Part shown: positions 46,901 through 54,600 of the stretch, piece by piece | Layout: the number at the start of each line of letters is the position of its first letter | Numbering within the stretch: the first letter of the stretch is position 1 | From: Heligmosomoides polygyrus polygyrus | Taxonomy: Eukaryota > Nematoda > Chromadorea > Rhabditida > Heligmosomidae | Assembly: GCA_947396885.1 (NCBI GenBank) | Contig: OX377202.1 | Coordinates: 8,928,001 to 8,992,000 of the forward strand | Direction: 5' to 3' | DNA: 64,000 nucleotides | Made by a program: the position numbers and the translations under genes | The notes under the pieces: generated by a model | Seen by the model: the letters and a program-made list of their open reading frames with translations, nothing else | Database searches by the model: none | Told to the model about the DNA's origin: nothing

Positions 46901-49900
46901 AAATCAGAAAACAGAAAACAGAAAACAGAAATTCCGCCCATCCCTGATGCCGATCTATTCAGGCTGCCGCCGATGCGGACCGTCTCGCCGAGGAGGTTCG
47001 TCAGGAGCAGGAGCACGCCACGCACATTGACCGTCAACGCAAGGGACTCGAATTGACCGCCAAAGACCTGCAGGCGAAGATCGAGGACGCCGAGAGGGCC
47101 ATGCTCCAATGTACCGTATCCGCCCATAGCTAGAGCTTCCCTCAATTCAATGCAAACCTGTTGATTTCAGTCGGCCAGAAGGCTCTGTCCAAGGTCGAGG
47201 AGAAGGTGCGAAGTGTCGCTGCTCAATTACACGCCGAACAACGCCGCCATCAAGAGGCCATCAAGAGTTTGACGAAGCAGGAACGACGATCGAGAGAGCT
47301 CCAATTCCAGGTCAGACGTTGGACCTTGGTCTGGATTTGAATGATGGATGACGATTTGTGCTTAAAACGATTCAAAGACATTGTCAGGTGGAGGAAGACA
47401 AGAAGATGTTCGATCGGCTGCAGGAAATGGTCGAGAAACTCCAGCAGAAGATTCGCGTACAGAAGCGACAAATCGAAGAAGCGGTGAGATCCCTAGGCAG
47501 CTCTGCTCATTTAGAATGACCCTAAGAATAGGAGAGGGATTGTCACCAGTATCATCTGTCGTTCAATTGATCATGGAGTTGCTCGAGCGGGCGCCAGCAG
47601 TGTCTCCATTCGTCCCTCTCGCGTGCCAAAGTGCTCCAATGGGTTCTTCTCGCTCGACGGACGCAAAGAGCGTCATATAAATCATTCTGGGCTTGCACGA
47701 AGAAGTCCCTTCAATGCGTTGGTGGACGTCCTGTTGTTCTCCTGACATCTCGCGGAATACAGTCGGTGACGGCTCTCGTCCAGCATGTGTCCGCCAAGAG
47801 CATTGCGTGGCCGGCCCACCTAATTTTCGACGGCTTGCCCCATGCGACAGCGTCTCTGAGTTTCGAAGAATGACAAAGCTTAGAACTCCGGAGTTCTTCT
47901 TCCACCTCTGCAAACCGTCTAACTATGAACGTCCTCTCGTTGTACTCCTCACCGTCTCCTCTCTAAATGGCAGCAGCCTCACCATTCGACTGGGGACGTT
48001 CATGGGCAAGAATTCTTCTTACCTAGCTTTTTCTAAATGGAAGAGCAAAGTAGGATGCGAGAATGGGTACTTAATGGTCTTCTGCCCGTACTGATTAGGC
48101 CACATCTGGGTTTCCAACATTGAGCCAGAGCGGGCGCGGGAATTAATGTTATGGTGAGCTAGCGGTTCATGATGGTGACTAGGTAGCTGATGCCGTCGTT
48201 ACCTTGACTGGTTGACGTCTTCTCCGCATGCTTCTGCACCCCCGCTTGGCATAAGCCCTCTGTGTACCTAAAAGAATATTCTACTACATTTAAAAGCGTC
48301 TAAAATCTGTCGATCTGTCCGTCCGTCCATCCCTCTCTCGGTAGAACCTAGCGAGGGTAACAGACTCCGAGCGGGCTTTACATCTCTGTCGAGGGATGAT
48401 GTTACATGAATACGTTGGCTACTGCGCAGACTTCACAACAAGTCAGCACGATCGACCCGTTGGCCGTTATCGATCGGCTTTATCGATTTTTGTCCAGAGA
48501 TGACCATTTAGAGCAGGAATCACACGAATATGATGGGCGGTCGATAGGTCTATCAACAAGTAAACAATATGGACCTCCTGGCCATTCACCTGTATCACCT
48601 GTCGTCCCGCAGATCATCGAATTGCTCGAACTGATGTCAAGAATATCTCCATTCGTCCCTGTCGCGTGCCAAAACGCTCCAATGAATTCCCTCGCTCGAG
48701 GGACACCAAGAGCGTTTTCACGAAGAAGTCCGACCAACGACAACGCAATGGTGGGCGTCCTGGTCAGCTGGTCATTATCGGTCAATTTTGCTGATTTTTG
48801 TCCGGAATTGAGGGTTTGAGTTGAGAGTCAGGTGTTTACGTTCGTCAGTGCGGAGAGACTTTGGAATGGATAGCATCTAAACAGATCAACACGAGTTTGG
48901 CTTATGACATCGGGAAAAACCGTCTTCTACATGCAGATCCAGGAAATGTCGATAAAATGGATCGATATAGGTCGATAACTTATGTGTTCTGTGAATTTTG
49001 TGAAGCTGCTGTCATTTTTACATTGCCCCGCCCCAAATGATCGACCCGATCGTATCGATTGATGTCCGTAGATCAACTGAAGTGTTTCCCATTTTCACGT
49101 CAAATTGGACACTCTTCTAAGAACGTTTAACGATTCTAGAATCAAACTGAACTTCTTCCAAATCAAAACGAGCTCCCTCTAGATTAAAATAGATACTCCC
49201 CGAGAAGGTTAGAATAATTTTTTGTTCAAAGAAAACTTAGCATGATTTTCTTTCAAATATTTTGATTCACTTTCTTCATTAGCTGATCACACTCTTTGAA
49301 AAGTTGTCATTGTATAATGTTGACTGATTGGATATTAGAGCCGGAAAGCACGCTTAGAGGAGTGTCGAATTTGGTTTTAAAAGTGTCCGATTCTGTTCTA
49401 GGAATGCCCAAGTCGACGTGAAAATACCATGAAAGTAAACCGTGTTGGTCAGCTGTTATCGATTTTTGCGTTAGGCCGGATTTTTATACTTCAGGGCCCG
49501 GATTCATCAAGCAATGGGTATAGGTAGAGATACCGTAAGGAAATCATACCCACTACCAGCAATGGGTAGTGGCAAAGAACCGTATTCATGAAAGGAATCA
49601 AAGGTAAGGCCTCTGTTATACTCCCGCGGGAGCATCCGCGGACGAAGGGTGCACCGCGGACGGCGGGCGTGGCAGGGCGCGGCGATTGGCCAGGTGAGGG
49701 ATCTCGGCACGATTCCCTCCCTTCCGCGGATGCTCCCGCGGGAGTATAACTCAGGCCTAACCAGTGGGTAAGCCCTAGTTGAAGTGGTAAGCCCTAGTTG
49801 ATACTTGCGTCGCTGCGCGGCGCGGCGCCATGGTCGAGATAAATATCGACGGGGCGGCGCGAAAAATCGATATCTATATCGATAGTGGCATGGCGCCGCG

Positions 49901-50685
49901 TGGCGGCGCAAGTATAAACTAGGCTAAGGCACAACTAGGCCTTTCGCGAAAACAGATGATCTCGCTGGAGCGCCATTTTGTCATTGGGGCGCGAATGAGT
50001 CGCGGGTATACGGATGTACCCACAACGATCGGCTGGTTTTCTCTACCCACTGATATACCCACGATTTGGCAGGTAAGCTTTATCATGAATCGTGGGTATG
50101 TCTACCCCCTATACTCAGCATACCCATGGGTGTGCGCATTGATGGATCCGGGCCCAGGTGCCGCGAGGCGCAGGATTAAGGCCCCCACAGAGTTCTGCGG
50201 CAACGCCGCTCGCCGCTATGGTTAAGGATAGGTCACGGACGCCGCCGGCGGCGAGCTCTGCGCCTCTGCCCTATGGTTATAGGGCTGCGGCGCTGCCGCA
50301 GAACTCTGTAGGGCCTTTACGAAATTTACCCCTATCAATTGAGCTGCGCGGACGATCGATATTGATAGCTTTCGCAACATATCGCCGCTCCGGGACTGAA
50401 GTATAAATTCCGCCTTAGGCGACTTTTTCTCTGAAAGTAATTGTGAGGGAGTTGTTCGCCTGGGCTAAGCCCCAGCCAGTGCAAACTTCCGTCAATAGGC
50501 CGCCGACTGGTATTTGATGAATAACTGTACACGAGGTGAACGAGCTGAAATTCCAGGAGGAGGTCGCCACGCAGAACCTGTCGAAGTTCCGCCAGATCCA
50601 GCTCGCTCTCGAGAATGCCGAAGAACGTGCCGAGGTGGCCGAGAACAGCCTGGTCCGCATGCGTAATCAGAAGCGAGTGCAGTGA
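22466..50685 (+). CDS. muscle myosin heavy chain, class II, 17 exons
   Basis: This is the thick-filament motor of muscle. Exons: 22466-22540, 22604-22729, 22791-22931, 29286-29510, 29573-30409, 32742-32912, 32975-33308, 36215-39003, 39062-39184, 39246-39398, 43710-43853, 43939-44061, 44136-44192, 46963-47110, 47171-47310, 47388-47483 and 50557-50685. The joined frame is open for 1936 codons, the usual length for a conventional heavy chain. Motor residues are 1 to about 780, the light-chain-binding neck reaches about 847, and the rod covers 848-1936. All catalytic loops are intact. The motor reads closest, from memory, to nematode body-wall myosin (UNC-54 type), but orthology to unc-54, myo-1, myo-2 or myo-3 needs a tree, so no symbol is given. 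All introns are phase 0 except 7 and 14 (phase 1). Confidence 0.95.
23605..23960 (-). pseudogene. RTE-type retrotransposon 3' debris
   Basis: On the minus strand this matches the 3' ends of the RTE relics at 46.0, 47.6 and 61.9 kb at the DNA level (GCCAAAGT...CCCAGTTCTCGCTC and CGAAGAAGTCTAACCAACG in plus orientation). The minus-strand peptide HRKLGGPR corresponds to the SKIRWAGH block of better copies. It is heavily decayed. Confidence 0.45.
24003..24281 (-). repeat. tRNA-derived SINE-like element, S1
   Basis: Read on the minus strand, a tRNA-like head with a good A-box (GTAGCGCAGTCGG) and a B-box near GGTTCGGA is followed by the body CTGGGAAGG and the tail CCCGTAGAAGTAGAATGTG, ending TTTATCC. 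The length is about 280 bp. Confidence 0.6.
24579..24847 (+). repeat. tRNA-derived SINE-like element, S1
   Basis: A plus-strand copy has the head GGCGGCGCAATCAGAGGAGG, B-box GGTTCGAATATCCC, body TGTCTGGGAAGGATAAAGCG and tail CCCGTAGAAGTAGAATGCG, ending CTTATCC. It is in the opposite orientation to the copy 300 bp upstream. Confidence 0.6.
25325..25490 (-). repeat. SINE-like S2 copy
   Basis: The minus strand contains GTAGAGCATTCCCGCCCGGT, a damaged B-box, and the tail GCAACGAAACATCGTTATAA followed by the AACCTCGATACCAGCC-like module. The same order is seen in the S2 copies at 27.5 and 60.5 kb. Confidence 0.5.
27248..27720. repeat. S2 pair: inverted copy plus composite copy
   Basis: 27248-27356 is a minus-strand S2 head (GGTGCGGGTTCGAATCCCGC). 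27365-27720 is a plus-strand copy with a near-perfect T-arm, GCGGG TTCGAGT CCCGC, at about 27584-27600. It is bracketed by direct repeats of ACCTCGATACCAGCCACTTG (27372 and 27657). The anticodon arm has an oversized loop, so this is a tRNA-derived repeat and not a working tRNA gene. Confidence 0.55.
27714..28003 (-). repeat. SINE-like S1 copy
   Basis: A minus-strand S1 element has the tail CCATAGAAGTAAAATGCGTG and a damaged tRNA-like head near 27980-28000. It begins immediately after the S2 composite. Confidence 0.5.
28044..28150 (+). repeat. fragment of the right-edge satellite family
   Basis: GCCTACCAACCGGCCAACAT and AAAGTTTATCGATAACTATT with GGCCCATTGATA match the leading boundary and first unit of the array that starts near 62341, 34 kb away. 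Confidence 0.5.
28214..28620. repeat. two S1 copies tail to tail
   Basis: 28214-28496 (plus) ends TTATCCTTTATCCTTT and abuts 28497-28620 (minus, partial), which begins AAAGGATGGC. The junction forms a small palindrome, ATCCTTTAAAGGAT. Heads and tails match family S1. Confidence 0.55.
28780..28922. mobile_element. decayed GGCC/TTA palindromic element
   Basis: AAGGCCAATGGTATACTCCC and the following GGGAATCGCGCCGGGA and CACCTGACCAATCGGCGC match, in inverted orientation, the interior of the element at 49608-49757. The right end (TTATTCGGCC) is degraded and the target duplication is lost. Confidence 0.4.
29286..30409 (+). CDS. myosin exons 4-5 (residues 115-468), ATPase core
   Basis: Exon 4 encodes the run up to the P-loop GESGAGKT (residues 177-184, near 29472-29495). 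Exon 5 (837 nt) encodes switch [11 protein letters not shown] (236-245), the charged loop 1 region ([10 protein letters not shown], about 204-212), the segment [15 protein letters not shown], and ends inside switch [11 protein letters not shown] (460-468). All nucleotide-binding residues are present. The intron between them is 62 nt. Codons are GC-rich at third positions, unlike the AT-rich introns, as expected of a highly expressed muscle gene. Confidence 0.95.
30410..32741. other. myosin intron 5 (2332 bp) with polypyrimidine tract
   Basis: The donor is GTGAGT and the acceptor CCTTCAG. 30820-31860 is almost pure C/T on the sense strand. The rest is unremarkable apart from an S1 tail fragment (32655-32700) about 40 bp before the acceptor. 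No gene lies inside. Long open frames in the tract come from the absence of stop codons in pyrimidine-only sequence. Confidence 0.8.
30820..31860 (+). repeat. ~1 kb polypyrimidine (TCTTCC-like) tract
   Basis: Plus-strand sequence is dominated by TTC, CTT and TCC triplets with few purines, no fixed period, and interspersed A/G. It lies within an intron on the coding strand. Confidence 0.9.
32742..33308 (+). CDS. myosin exons 6-7 (residues 469-636)
   Basis: Exon 6 encodes the relay helix region [20 protein letters not shown]. Exon 7 encodes the lower 50K/actin-binding region ([19 protein letters not shown], then [13 protein letters not shown] and [11 protein letters not shown]). Exon 7 ends in phase 1 after GTG AAA G. 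Joining to exon 8 gives an Ala codon before the glycine run of loop 2. The small intron is 62 nt. Confidence 0.94.
33529..33602 (+). repeat. tRNA-like sequence, not a confident tRNA
   Basis: The A-box-like TGGCATGAGTGG and the B-box GGTTCGATCCC are spaced as in a tRNA. The T-stem does not pair beyond three bases and the acceptor stem is poor. It is most likely a tRNA-derived SINE remnant. Confidence 0.4.
34218..34493 (+). pseudogene. C-terminal GIY-YIG relic of canonical PLE
   Basis: The frame reads [14 protein letters not shown] and, after an internal [22 protein letters not shown], then [16 protein letters not shown] and MELCGI before TGA. This is the R-x3-H to E...N part of a GIY-YIG domain sitting at the end of a protein, as in ordinary Penelope-like elements. 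It is the opposite order from the element at 10.6 kb. Only the 3' end is present. The identification is from remembered sequence style. Confidence 0.55.
34978..35177. mobile_element. palindromic MITE M2, intron 7 copy
   Basis: TATGTCGCGTAGATGAGCAG at left and CTGCTCACCTACGCGACATGT at right (its inverse) flank CATTGGTAGGT and its partner. This is the same family as 21849-22042 at the promoter. Confidence 0.6.
35726..35931. mobile_element. palindromic element B, TTA target duplication
   Basis: The ends are GGCCAATGTTGTACTCCC and GGGAGTATAACATAGGCC, followed inward by CGCGGGAGCATC and its inverse. TTA lies on both sides (35723-35725 and 35932-35934). A tight hairpin, GGCCTTAGGGAACGAGCT with its inverse (35928-35981), starts at its right end and may be a second small insertion. 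Confidence 0.7.
36215..39398 (+). CDS. myosin exons 8-10 (residues 637-1658)
   Basis: Exon 8 (2789 nt) starts with loop 2 (five Gly, then KKKGKSGSF). It continues with the reactive-thiol helices [20 protein letters not shown] (Cys702, Cys712), the converter [13 protein letters not shown] (765-777), a neck with two IQ-like stretches to the invariant Pro847 (GKIRPQL), and then most of the coiled-coil rod. Exons 9 and 10 continue the rod ([20 protein letters not shown], then [18 protein letters not shown]). Small introns are 58 and 61 nt. The exon 10 donor, CAG then GTCGGC, departs from consensus, but the frame and the following exon demand it. The neck has several extra Cys and Trp residues. 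Confidence 0.95.
40757..40930 (+). repeat. SINE-like S1 fragment
   Basis: GGAAGGACCTGCGAAGGATA and CCACTGCAAGTCTTTGTAT match the S1 body. The expected 3' tail is absent, because the mariner element begins here at a TA. Confidence 0.5.
40933..42936 (-). mobile_element. mariner (DD34D) element, host of a nested element
   Basis: The 27-28 bp terminal inverted repeats start TTAGGGTGTGCAGAAAG at left and are the inverse of CTTTCTGCACACTCTAA at right, with TA on both sides. Minus-strand coding remains include MSDLHEYHR...YRSGRSAAQ (41692-41507, N-terminal) and, after a shift, [11 protein letters not shown], then DNARF and [12 protein letters not shown] (41397-41011). The spacing between DNA-box Asp and CDY Asp is 34 residues, the mariner signature. 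The stretch with the first catalytic Asp is deleted, so it is inactive. Confidence 0.85.
41714..42815 (-). mobile_element. Tc1/mariner element nested in the mariner
   Basis: The terminal repeats TACAGGGTGCGCATTAATTA and the inverse of TAATTAATGCGCACCCTGTA are nearly exact, with TA duplicated at 41712-41713 and 42816-42817. The minus strand encodes transposase pieces: [18 protein letters not shown] (42566-42279) and [20 protein letters not shown] (42136-41921), the C-terminal catalytic block. It interrupts the outer mariner upstream of its start codon. Frameshifts make it inactive. Confidence 0.85.
42950..43230 (-). repeat. SINE-like S1 copy
   Basis: A minus-strand S1 with body and tail matches to GGGATATCGTGAATACAATTT and the inverse of AGTCTGGTACTAATTCACTGA. 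The tRNA-like head near 43200 is decayed. Confidence 0.5.
43710..44192 (+). CDS. myosin exons 11-13 (residues 1659-1766), rod
   Basis: This is coiled-coil sequence in three short exons (48, 41 and 19 codons, all phase 0), starting [12 protein letters not shown] and ending [19 protein letters not shown]. Introns are 85 and 74 nt. The exon 11 acceptor is TTTAAG, a rarer nematode variant of TTTCAG. Confidence 0.93.
44248..46946. mobile_element. hAT-like element
   Basis: The terminal inverted repeat CAGGGATGGGCGGAA (44248) and TTCCGCCCATCCCTG (ending 46946), with an exact 8 bp duplication ATGCCGAT (44240-44247 and 46947-46954), are hAT hallmarks. The subterminal regions (44270-44395 and 46800-46930) are dense in AGAAAAC repeats and their inverse. 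No hAT transposase frame is visible. The interior holds a dead RTE-type retrotransposon, so this is a non-autonomous copy that later received an insertion. Confidence 0.85.
45095..46290 (+). pseudogene. RTE-type reverse transcriptase relic
   Basis: Plus-strand pieces in shifting frames include [65 protein letters not shown]-like and the 3' end block SSKIRW to [12 protein letters not shown] (near 45995-46220). The order is that of an RTE-type RT palm followed by the C-terminal region. A short duplication of LTFIDLKK(A/E)F occurs near 45345-45400. There are many stops and shifts. It is nested in the hAT-like element. Confidence 0.65.
46963..47483 (+). CDS. myosin exons 14-16 (residues 1767-1894), rod
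   Basis: Exon 14 ([20 protein letters not shown] to the phase 1 break after CAA T) joins exon 15 through a split Phe codon. Exon 15 contains [20 protein letters not shown] and ends RELQFQ. Exon 16 is [20 protein letters not shown] to QIEEA. Introns are 60 and 77 nt. The segment after the split codon differs from the usual myosin KLEQR-type consensus but keeps the heptads. Confidence 0.92.
47575..47895 (-). pseudogene. RTE-type retrotransposon 3' end
   Basis: The minus strand reads [20 protein letters not shown], then [16 protein letters not shown], and in another frame [19 protein letters not shown]. This is the conserved RTE C-terminal tail. It is 5' truncated and frameshifted, with ends matching the copies at 46.0 and 61.9 kb. 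Confidence 0.6.
48575..48785 (-). pseudogene. RTE-type retrotransposon 3' end, short
   Basis: The minus strand contains [19 protein letters not shown], matching the last block of the RTE tail, followed by the 3' UTR-like GGTGATACAGGTGAA. It is 5' truncated. Confidence 0.5.
49608..49757. mobile_element. palindromic element C, TAA target duplication
   Basis: The ends are GGCCTCTGTTATACTCCC and GGGAGTATAACTCAGGCC, then CGCGGGAGCATCCGCGGA and its inverse, with TAA on both sides. It is 150 bp long. Confidence 0.75.
49791..49924. mobile_element. palindromic element D, TAA target duplication
   Basis: The ends are GCCCTAGTTGATACTTGCG and CGCAAGTATAAACTAGGC, and inside are GCGGCGCCATG-type inverted blocks and ATCGATAT repeats. 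TAA flanks both sides. GTAAGCCCTAGTTGA is duplicated just upstream (49768-49782). Confidence 0.7.
50179..50316. mobile_element. palindromic element E, TTA target duplication
   Basis: AGGCCCCCACAGAGTTCTGC pairs with GCAGAACTCTGTAGGGCCT, and TTA flanks both sides. The interior GCCGCTATGGTTAAGGATA is shared with element F at 58631-58773, so these two are recent relatives. Confidence 0.75.
50557..50685 (+). CDS. myosin exon 17 (residues 1895-1936) and stop
   Basis: The acceptor AAATTCCAG gives [18 protein letters not shown] to [10 protein letters not shown] and TGA. The start is chosen because QIEEA joined to EEVATQNL restores the standard rod ending. An upstream AG at 50534 would add six extra residues that break the consensus. 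The non-helical tailpiece is only a few residues, shorter than in body-wall paralogs as I recall them. Confidence 0.9.
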   Translation, partial: EEVATQNLSKFRQIQLALENAEERAEVAENSLVRMRNQKRVQ

Positions 50686-51025
50686 CGACGCGGCCGCCGC
50701 GATTGAACTGCTCACTCACACCTGTGTTCCGTTAGGGTCATGTCGTCGTCCAGATTTAGGTTGTACACGCAGTGATTCGCTTTCATTCATTCATTGTTCT
50801 GTTGTCTTTTTTCATTGTACTCAACCGTCGCCGGTGTGGCTCACCCGACCGCCCTCAGACTTCTCCAGAATAGGAGGCGCGATCACGACCACAGGCGACG
50901 GGGAGGCCTTTCGAACGCCTTCATCTCGTAATCGGCTACAGAAGTCCGTCGTCGTCGCGGCAGGCTGCTTGTTTGCTGAATTATCGGCTGAGAATGAGCT
51001 AATAAATTGTCTTAGCTATTGTGTC
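50686..51025 (+). terminator. myosin 3' UTR and poly(A) signal
   Basis: AATAAA at 51001-51006 is the first canonical signal after the stop, giving a 3' UTR of roughly 330 nt. The region is free of recognised repeats. Confidence 0.6.
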
Positions 51026-51595
51026 TGTGCATTTCGACTATCGGCGAGTCGGAAGAGCTGCTCTGAGGTTGCCTATCTCTCAGCGCCGGCTCCGTCAATC
51101 CGAGCGCCCTCGAGTGGCTTTTTTTGAGAGTGCAAACACGCGCTGTATGAGTGCGCACATTCCGAAAATCAGTGTAAGAGATCAGCGACGGCATCACGTC
51201 AAACGAAAAACCTCCAGACGTGACGACAATTTCACCTCTTTTACAGCATGCACGCACTTTTTCACCGGCCATTCGTCCCGGCTTCGGGCTGGTTGAGACC
51301 AAAGAATCGTTTAGTTTAATGACAGGGTCATGGCACATGGAATTCATGTATCTTGCACGTGAGGACTTCTACACGAGTCTCTTCCCCTCACCAATTCCAT
51401 GCCTTGCCCCAACATCTTCATCTTTTGAAGCGCGGGCTTCGATTCTTCTATACCTTGGATCCAATCGAATTTCTTCGGATTCGGATAACGCGAATTTCGC
51501 AGATCTAGATGAATCGAATCGAATATATCCGACCGGGCATCCAAAAATAATTCATCCGATATATCCGATCGGATATCCGAAAATGATTAACTCGG

Positions 51596-51680
51596 AAGCT
51601 GCTACAACGATGTTTTGCTGAACTCTAGCGACAAGCGGGACTTGAACCCGCATCTCCTGCTGATCCTGCGTGCTCCACTA
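51596..51680 (-). repeat. SINE-like S2 copy, left half
   Basis: Minus-strand S2 (inverse of AACGATGTTTTGCTGAACTC and of AGCGGGACTTGAACCCGC) is cut at TA by the long-inverted-repeat element. The other half resumes at 54796 with CACCACCGGCGCTGTTTGAT. Confidence 0.6.
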
Positions 51681-54600
51681 CAATACCCACCATAAGGATT
51701 GGAAAAAGAGCGCGGTAAGCGCGTTAACCGCGTTCTTTTTGTTCTTTTGCCATAACTCTATTTATTTTCATCCTTTCCTAGGAATTTTTCCAGAAACCAG
51801 ATTAGGTCGAGAAGGACTATCTAACGGTCTAAATGAATTTTATTCCTCCTGAATTTTGAGCACTCATTCTTCCGAAGTACCAGAGGGCGCTCATAAACGA
51901 GCGGCGCCTTCGCTAATTACACCCTATGGATATCTTTGCACCCAAACCTGAGAATGGACCGGCTGTTCTGACAGTGACCACTTCCTCCGTAGCAGTAGAA
52001 ATGCTACAAGTAGGCGGAAAACTACGGTTCTTCCTGCCAGAAGCTGGATAGTAATGCTCAAATGCACTGCTGTCAGGAAGAGCCTTGTACAGAAAGAGCC
52101 GTCGTTTGGGTGTTTCAAGAACGATGACTATGAAGAATTTGAACACAAATTTCCGCTTGTCTTTTTGTACTTCAAAATCGCTCACTGCGAGCGCTATGAT
52201 CATCTATAAGGGCATCCTAGATTGGGGAGAGCCTACGTTATTTTCAGGAATCATTTAGATTCTGCATCAACAATGAATTTCCACGTTTTTGAAGGGCCTC
52301 AGCTGCTCTATAAAGTGGGCGAATGCTTGGAGCTTTCTTTGGGGTTTTCCTTGGTTGTTTACCCTTCAGCATTTGCAGCAGAAGTATTGTGCCATTCGGA
52401 ACAGTACGTTTTCGACGCTGCAAGTCACTACTTTCGACTCGAATTCACAGCCTTTTCATTTTCTTCCCATAACTCCCGGTTTGTGTTTAAGTTCGGAAAA
52501 CGGTCCACGTGGCATTCCTATGCAGCTCGAGGGCTTTCCTCTGATGTAATATGAAGGGTATCAACACCTGCACCCTGGCCTTTGAGCGTTATCAGTTGAC
52601 CAGCGAATTCTTTGCCTATTGAGCTTCATCTTGGGTTATTCATTCTGTGTAAGGTTCGAGACCGCAATATTACCTCTTTCAAAGAAATTTGTTAGGCAAC
52701 AAGATGGAATCTGGGAGTGGGTGTAAACTGGATATCATATGCAGCAGGCAAATGACCCCCTACTTAAATGAGGAACATCGAAATTGTTATATATATTTCA
52801 GAAGATTTTTGTTGGGCGTTCGGCGGCCACAAAACTGTTGCGGCAGGAGCGACATAGACTTACTACTGCCACAGCGTCTTCTGCATGTAGCTGCACAAAA
52901 ATGCCTTGCTGCCGCTCTCAGCTATTTCAGAGCTCCCCGGTTCACCTAGGCAAAAAATGGCTACTTCGAGAGGGAGTTGAATGACCTATTCGAGGAAACG
53001 GGCAGCTTGTTTCCTGGTGAAAAGATTCAGGGTTCCCTTATGACGAAAAGCTTAATTTTTGAAAGCCATTTTATATAACAGCACACTCAGGAACTCCGAG
53101 TCAGTGCCAGCTCGCATGGGACAGACGGCGAAAAATTGTATGTTAAGGGGTGCTTCAATGTGGCAAGCCGAAATGTCATTGGCTTATCTAATGGGAAAGT
53201 ATTTGTTTATTGAAACCGCTTCGACAGTGTTAGGCATGTACAGCACATCCGGAATAGGAAACTGCTCTGCCTGCATCCCGAACCAATTCATGGTTCTCGG
53301 TTTCTGCCCAGGCCAAACAAGCGTTCCATCCTTCCGAGGTCGATAATCTGGCACTATACTTATCTGGAAGGGATAGAACAGTGACTTTTTAACGGATAGC
53401 CACGGGAAGCAATTGTACAGAGCAAAGGCGATTTCAAATTGCCTACAAGATATCCATTAGATGTAGAATGCGTGGCGCATCTCGCAAAGGAGTTGACTTA
53501 CGCCACCGTTTTTCCTTTATGCACTGCCTCACGTAGAATCCAAAATCGTAGTCTATTGAACAGCAAAAGAGAGAGAGACGTAGCTATACAACTTTCACTT
53601 TTATCGGCGTGAATCATAATTTGTTCCAGTGGCATTGCAGTATTTGAGAATGTTGTGTGTAGGTCATGACTAGTCTTTGAATGGGCAAGGACGCACTGGT
53701 ATAAGGCTCAAAGGCCAGGGTGCAGAGCATTTTGTAAAGGATCGATTGTTGGACAGGGTAGCCCTGGTAATGCGAAGGCATGACCTCATGAACCTGGAAC
53801 CTAGGTGTGAAGAAGGCGAGACGGCGCGGAGATCTGGCCGACGAGCGCTGTGCTCAGGTCGAGCCTACAGACCCCTAGAACACGAGTAGGGGCAGAATGG
53901 CAGGGAGCATCAATTGTCTTGGATACCCTTCATATTGCATCAGAGGAAAGCCCTCGAGCTGCACAGGAATGCCACGTGGACCCTTTTTCGAACTTAAACA
54001 CAAACGGGGAGTTATGGGAAGGAAATGAAAAGGCTGTGAATTCGAGTCGAAAGTAGTGACTTGCAGCGTCGAAAACGTACTGTTCCGAATGGCACAATAC
54101 TTCTGCTGCAAATGCTGAAGGGTGAACAACCAAGGAAAGCCCCAAAGAAAGCTCCAAGCATTCGCCCCCTTTATGGAGCAGCTGAGGCCCTTCAAAAACG
54201 TGGAAATTCATTGTTGCTGCAGAATCTAAATGATTCCTGAAAATAACGTAGGCTCTCCCCAATCTAGGGTGCCCTTATAGATGCTCATAGCGCTCGCAGT
54301 GAGCGATTTTGAAATACAAAAAGACAACCTGAAATTTGTGTTCAAATTCTTCATAGTCATCGTTCTTGAAACACCCAAACGACGGCTCTTTCTGTACAAG
54401 GCTCTTCCTGACAGCAGTGCATTTGAGCATTACTATCCAGCTTCTGGCAGGAAGAACCGTAGTTTTCCGCCTACTTGTAGCATTTCTACTGCTGCGGAGG
54501 AAGTGGTCAACAGCAGGTTCATTCTCAGGTTTGGGTGCAAAGATATCCAGAGGGTGTAATTAGCGAAGGCGCCGCTCGTTTATGAGCGCCCTCTGGTACT

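Larger units (their letters stand above)
44193..46962. other. myosin intron 13 (2770 bp) = 63 nt intron + hAT
   Basis: This consists of 55 nt of original intron, an 8 bp duplication ATGCCGAT, a 2699 bp element, the second ATGCCGAT, and CTATTCAG up to the exon. Removing the element and one duplication leaves a 63 nt intron. Confidence 0.85.
49494..50155. mobile_element. GGCC-ATTCATCAA MITE carrying two insertions
   Basis: The ends GGGCCCGGATTCATCAAGCA and GCGCATTGATGGATCCGGGCCC-type are inverted, with inner CAATGGGTATAGG and CATACCCATGGG blocks also inverted. It is related to 5308-5466. Elements C and D lie inside. Confidence 0.55.
49474..50414. mobile_element. palindromic element H, outermost of a nest
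   Basis: The left end GGCCGGATTTTTATACTTC after TTA (49471-49473) is the inverse of the right end GAAGTATAAATTCCGCC before TTA (50415-50417). Only about 20 bp of the left arm precede the next insertion (49494-50155). The right arm continues to about 50320. Confidence 0.6.
47484..50556. other. myosin intron 16 (3073 bp), nested repeats
   Basis: This contains two RTE 3' relics (47575-47895 and 48575-48785, both minus), an AT-rich block resembling intron 10 (49090-49310), and a stack of palindromic elements (49474-50414). The acceptor is AAATTCCAG at 50556. Confidence 0.8.

Noticed and set aside
50534..50556. Alternative start of myosin exon 17 six codons upstream
   Set aside because: The AG at 50534 lacks a pyrimidine run and adds residues that interrupt the conserved rod ending. 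TTCCAG at 50556 restores it.
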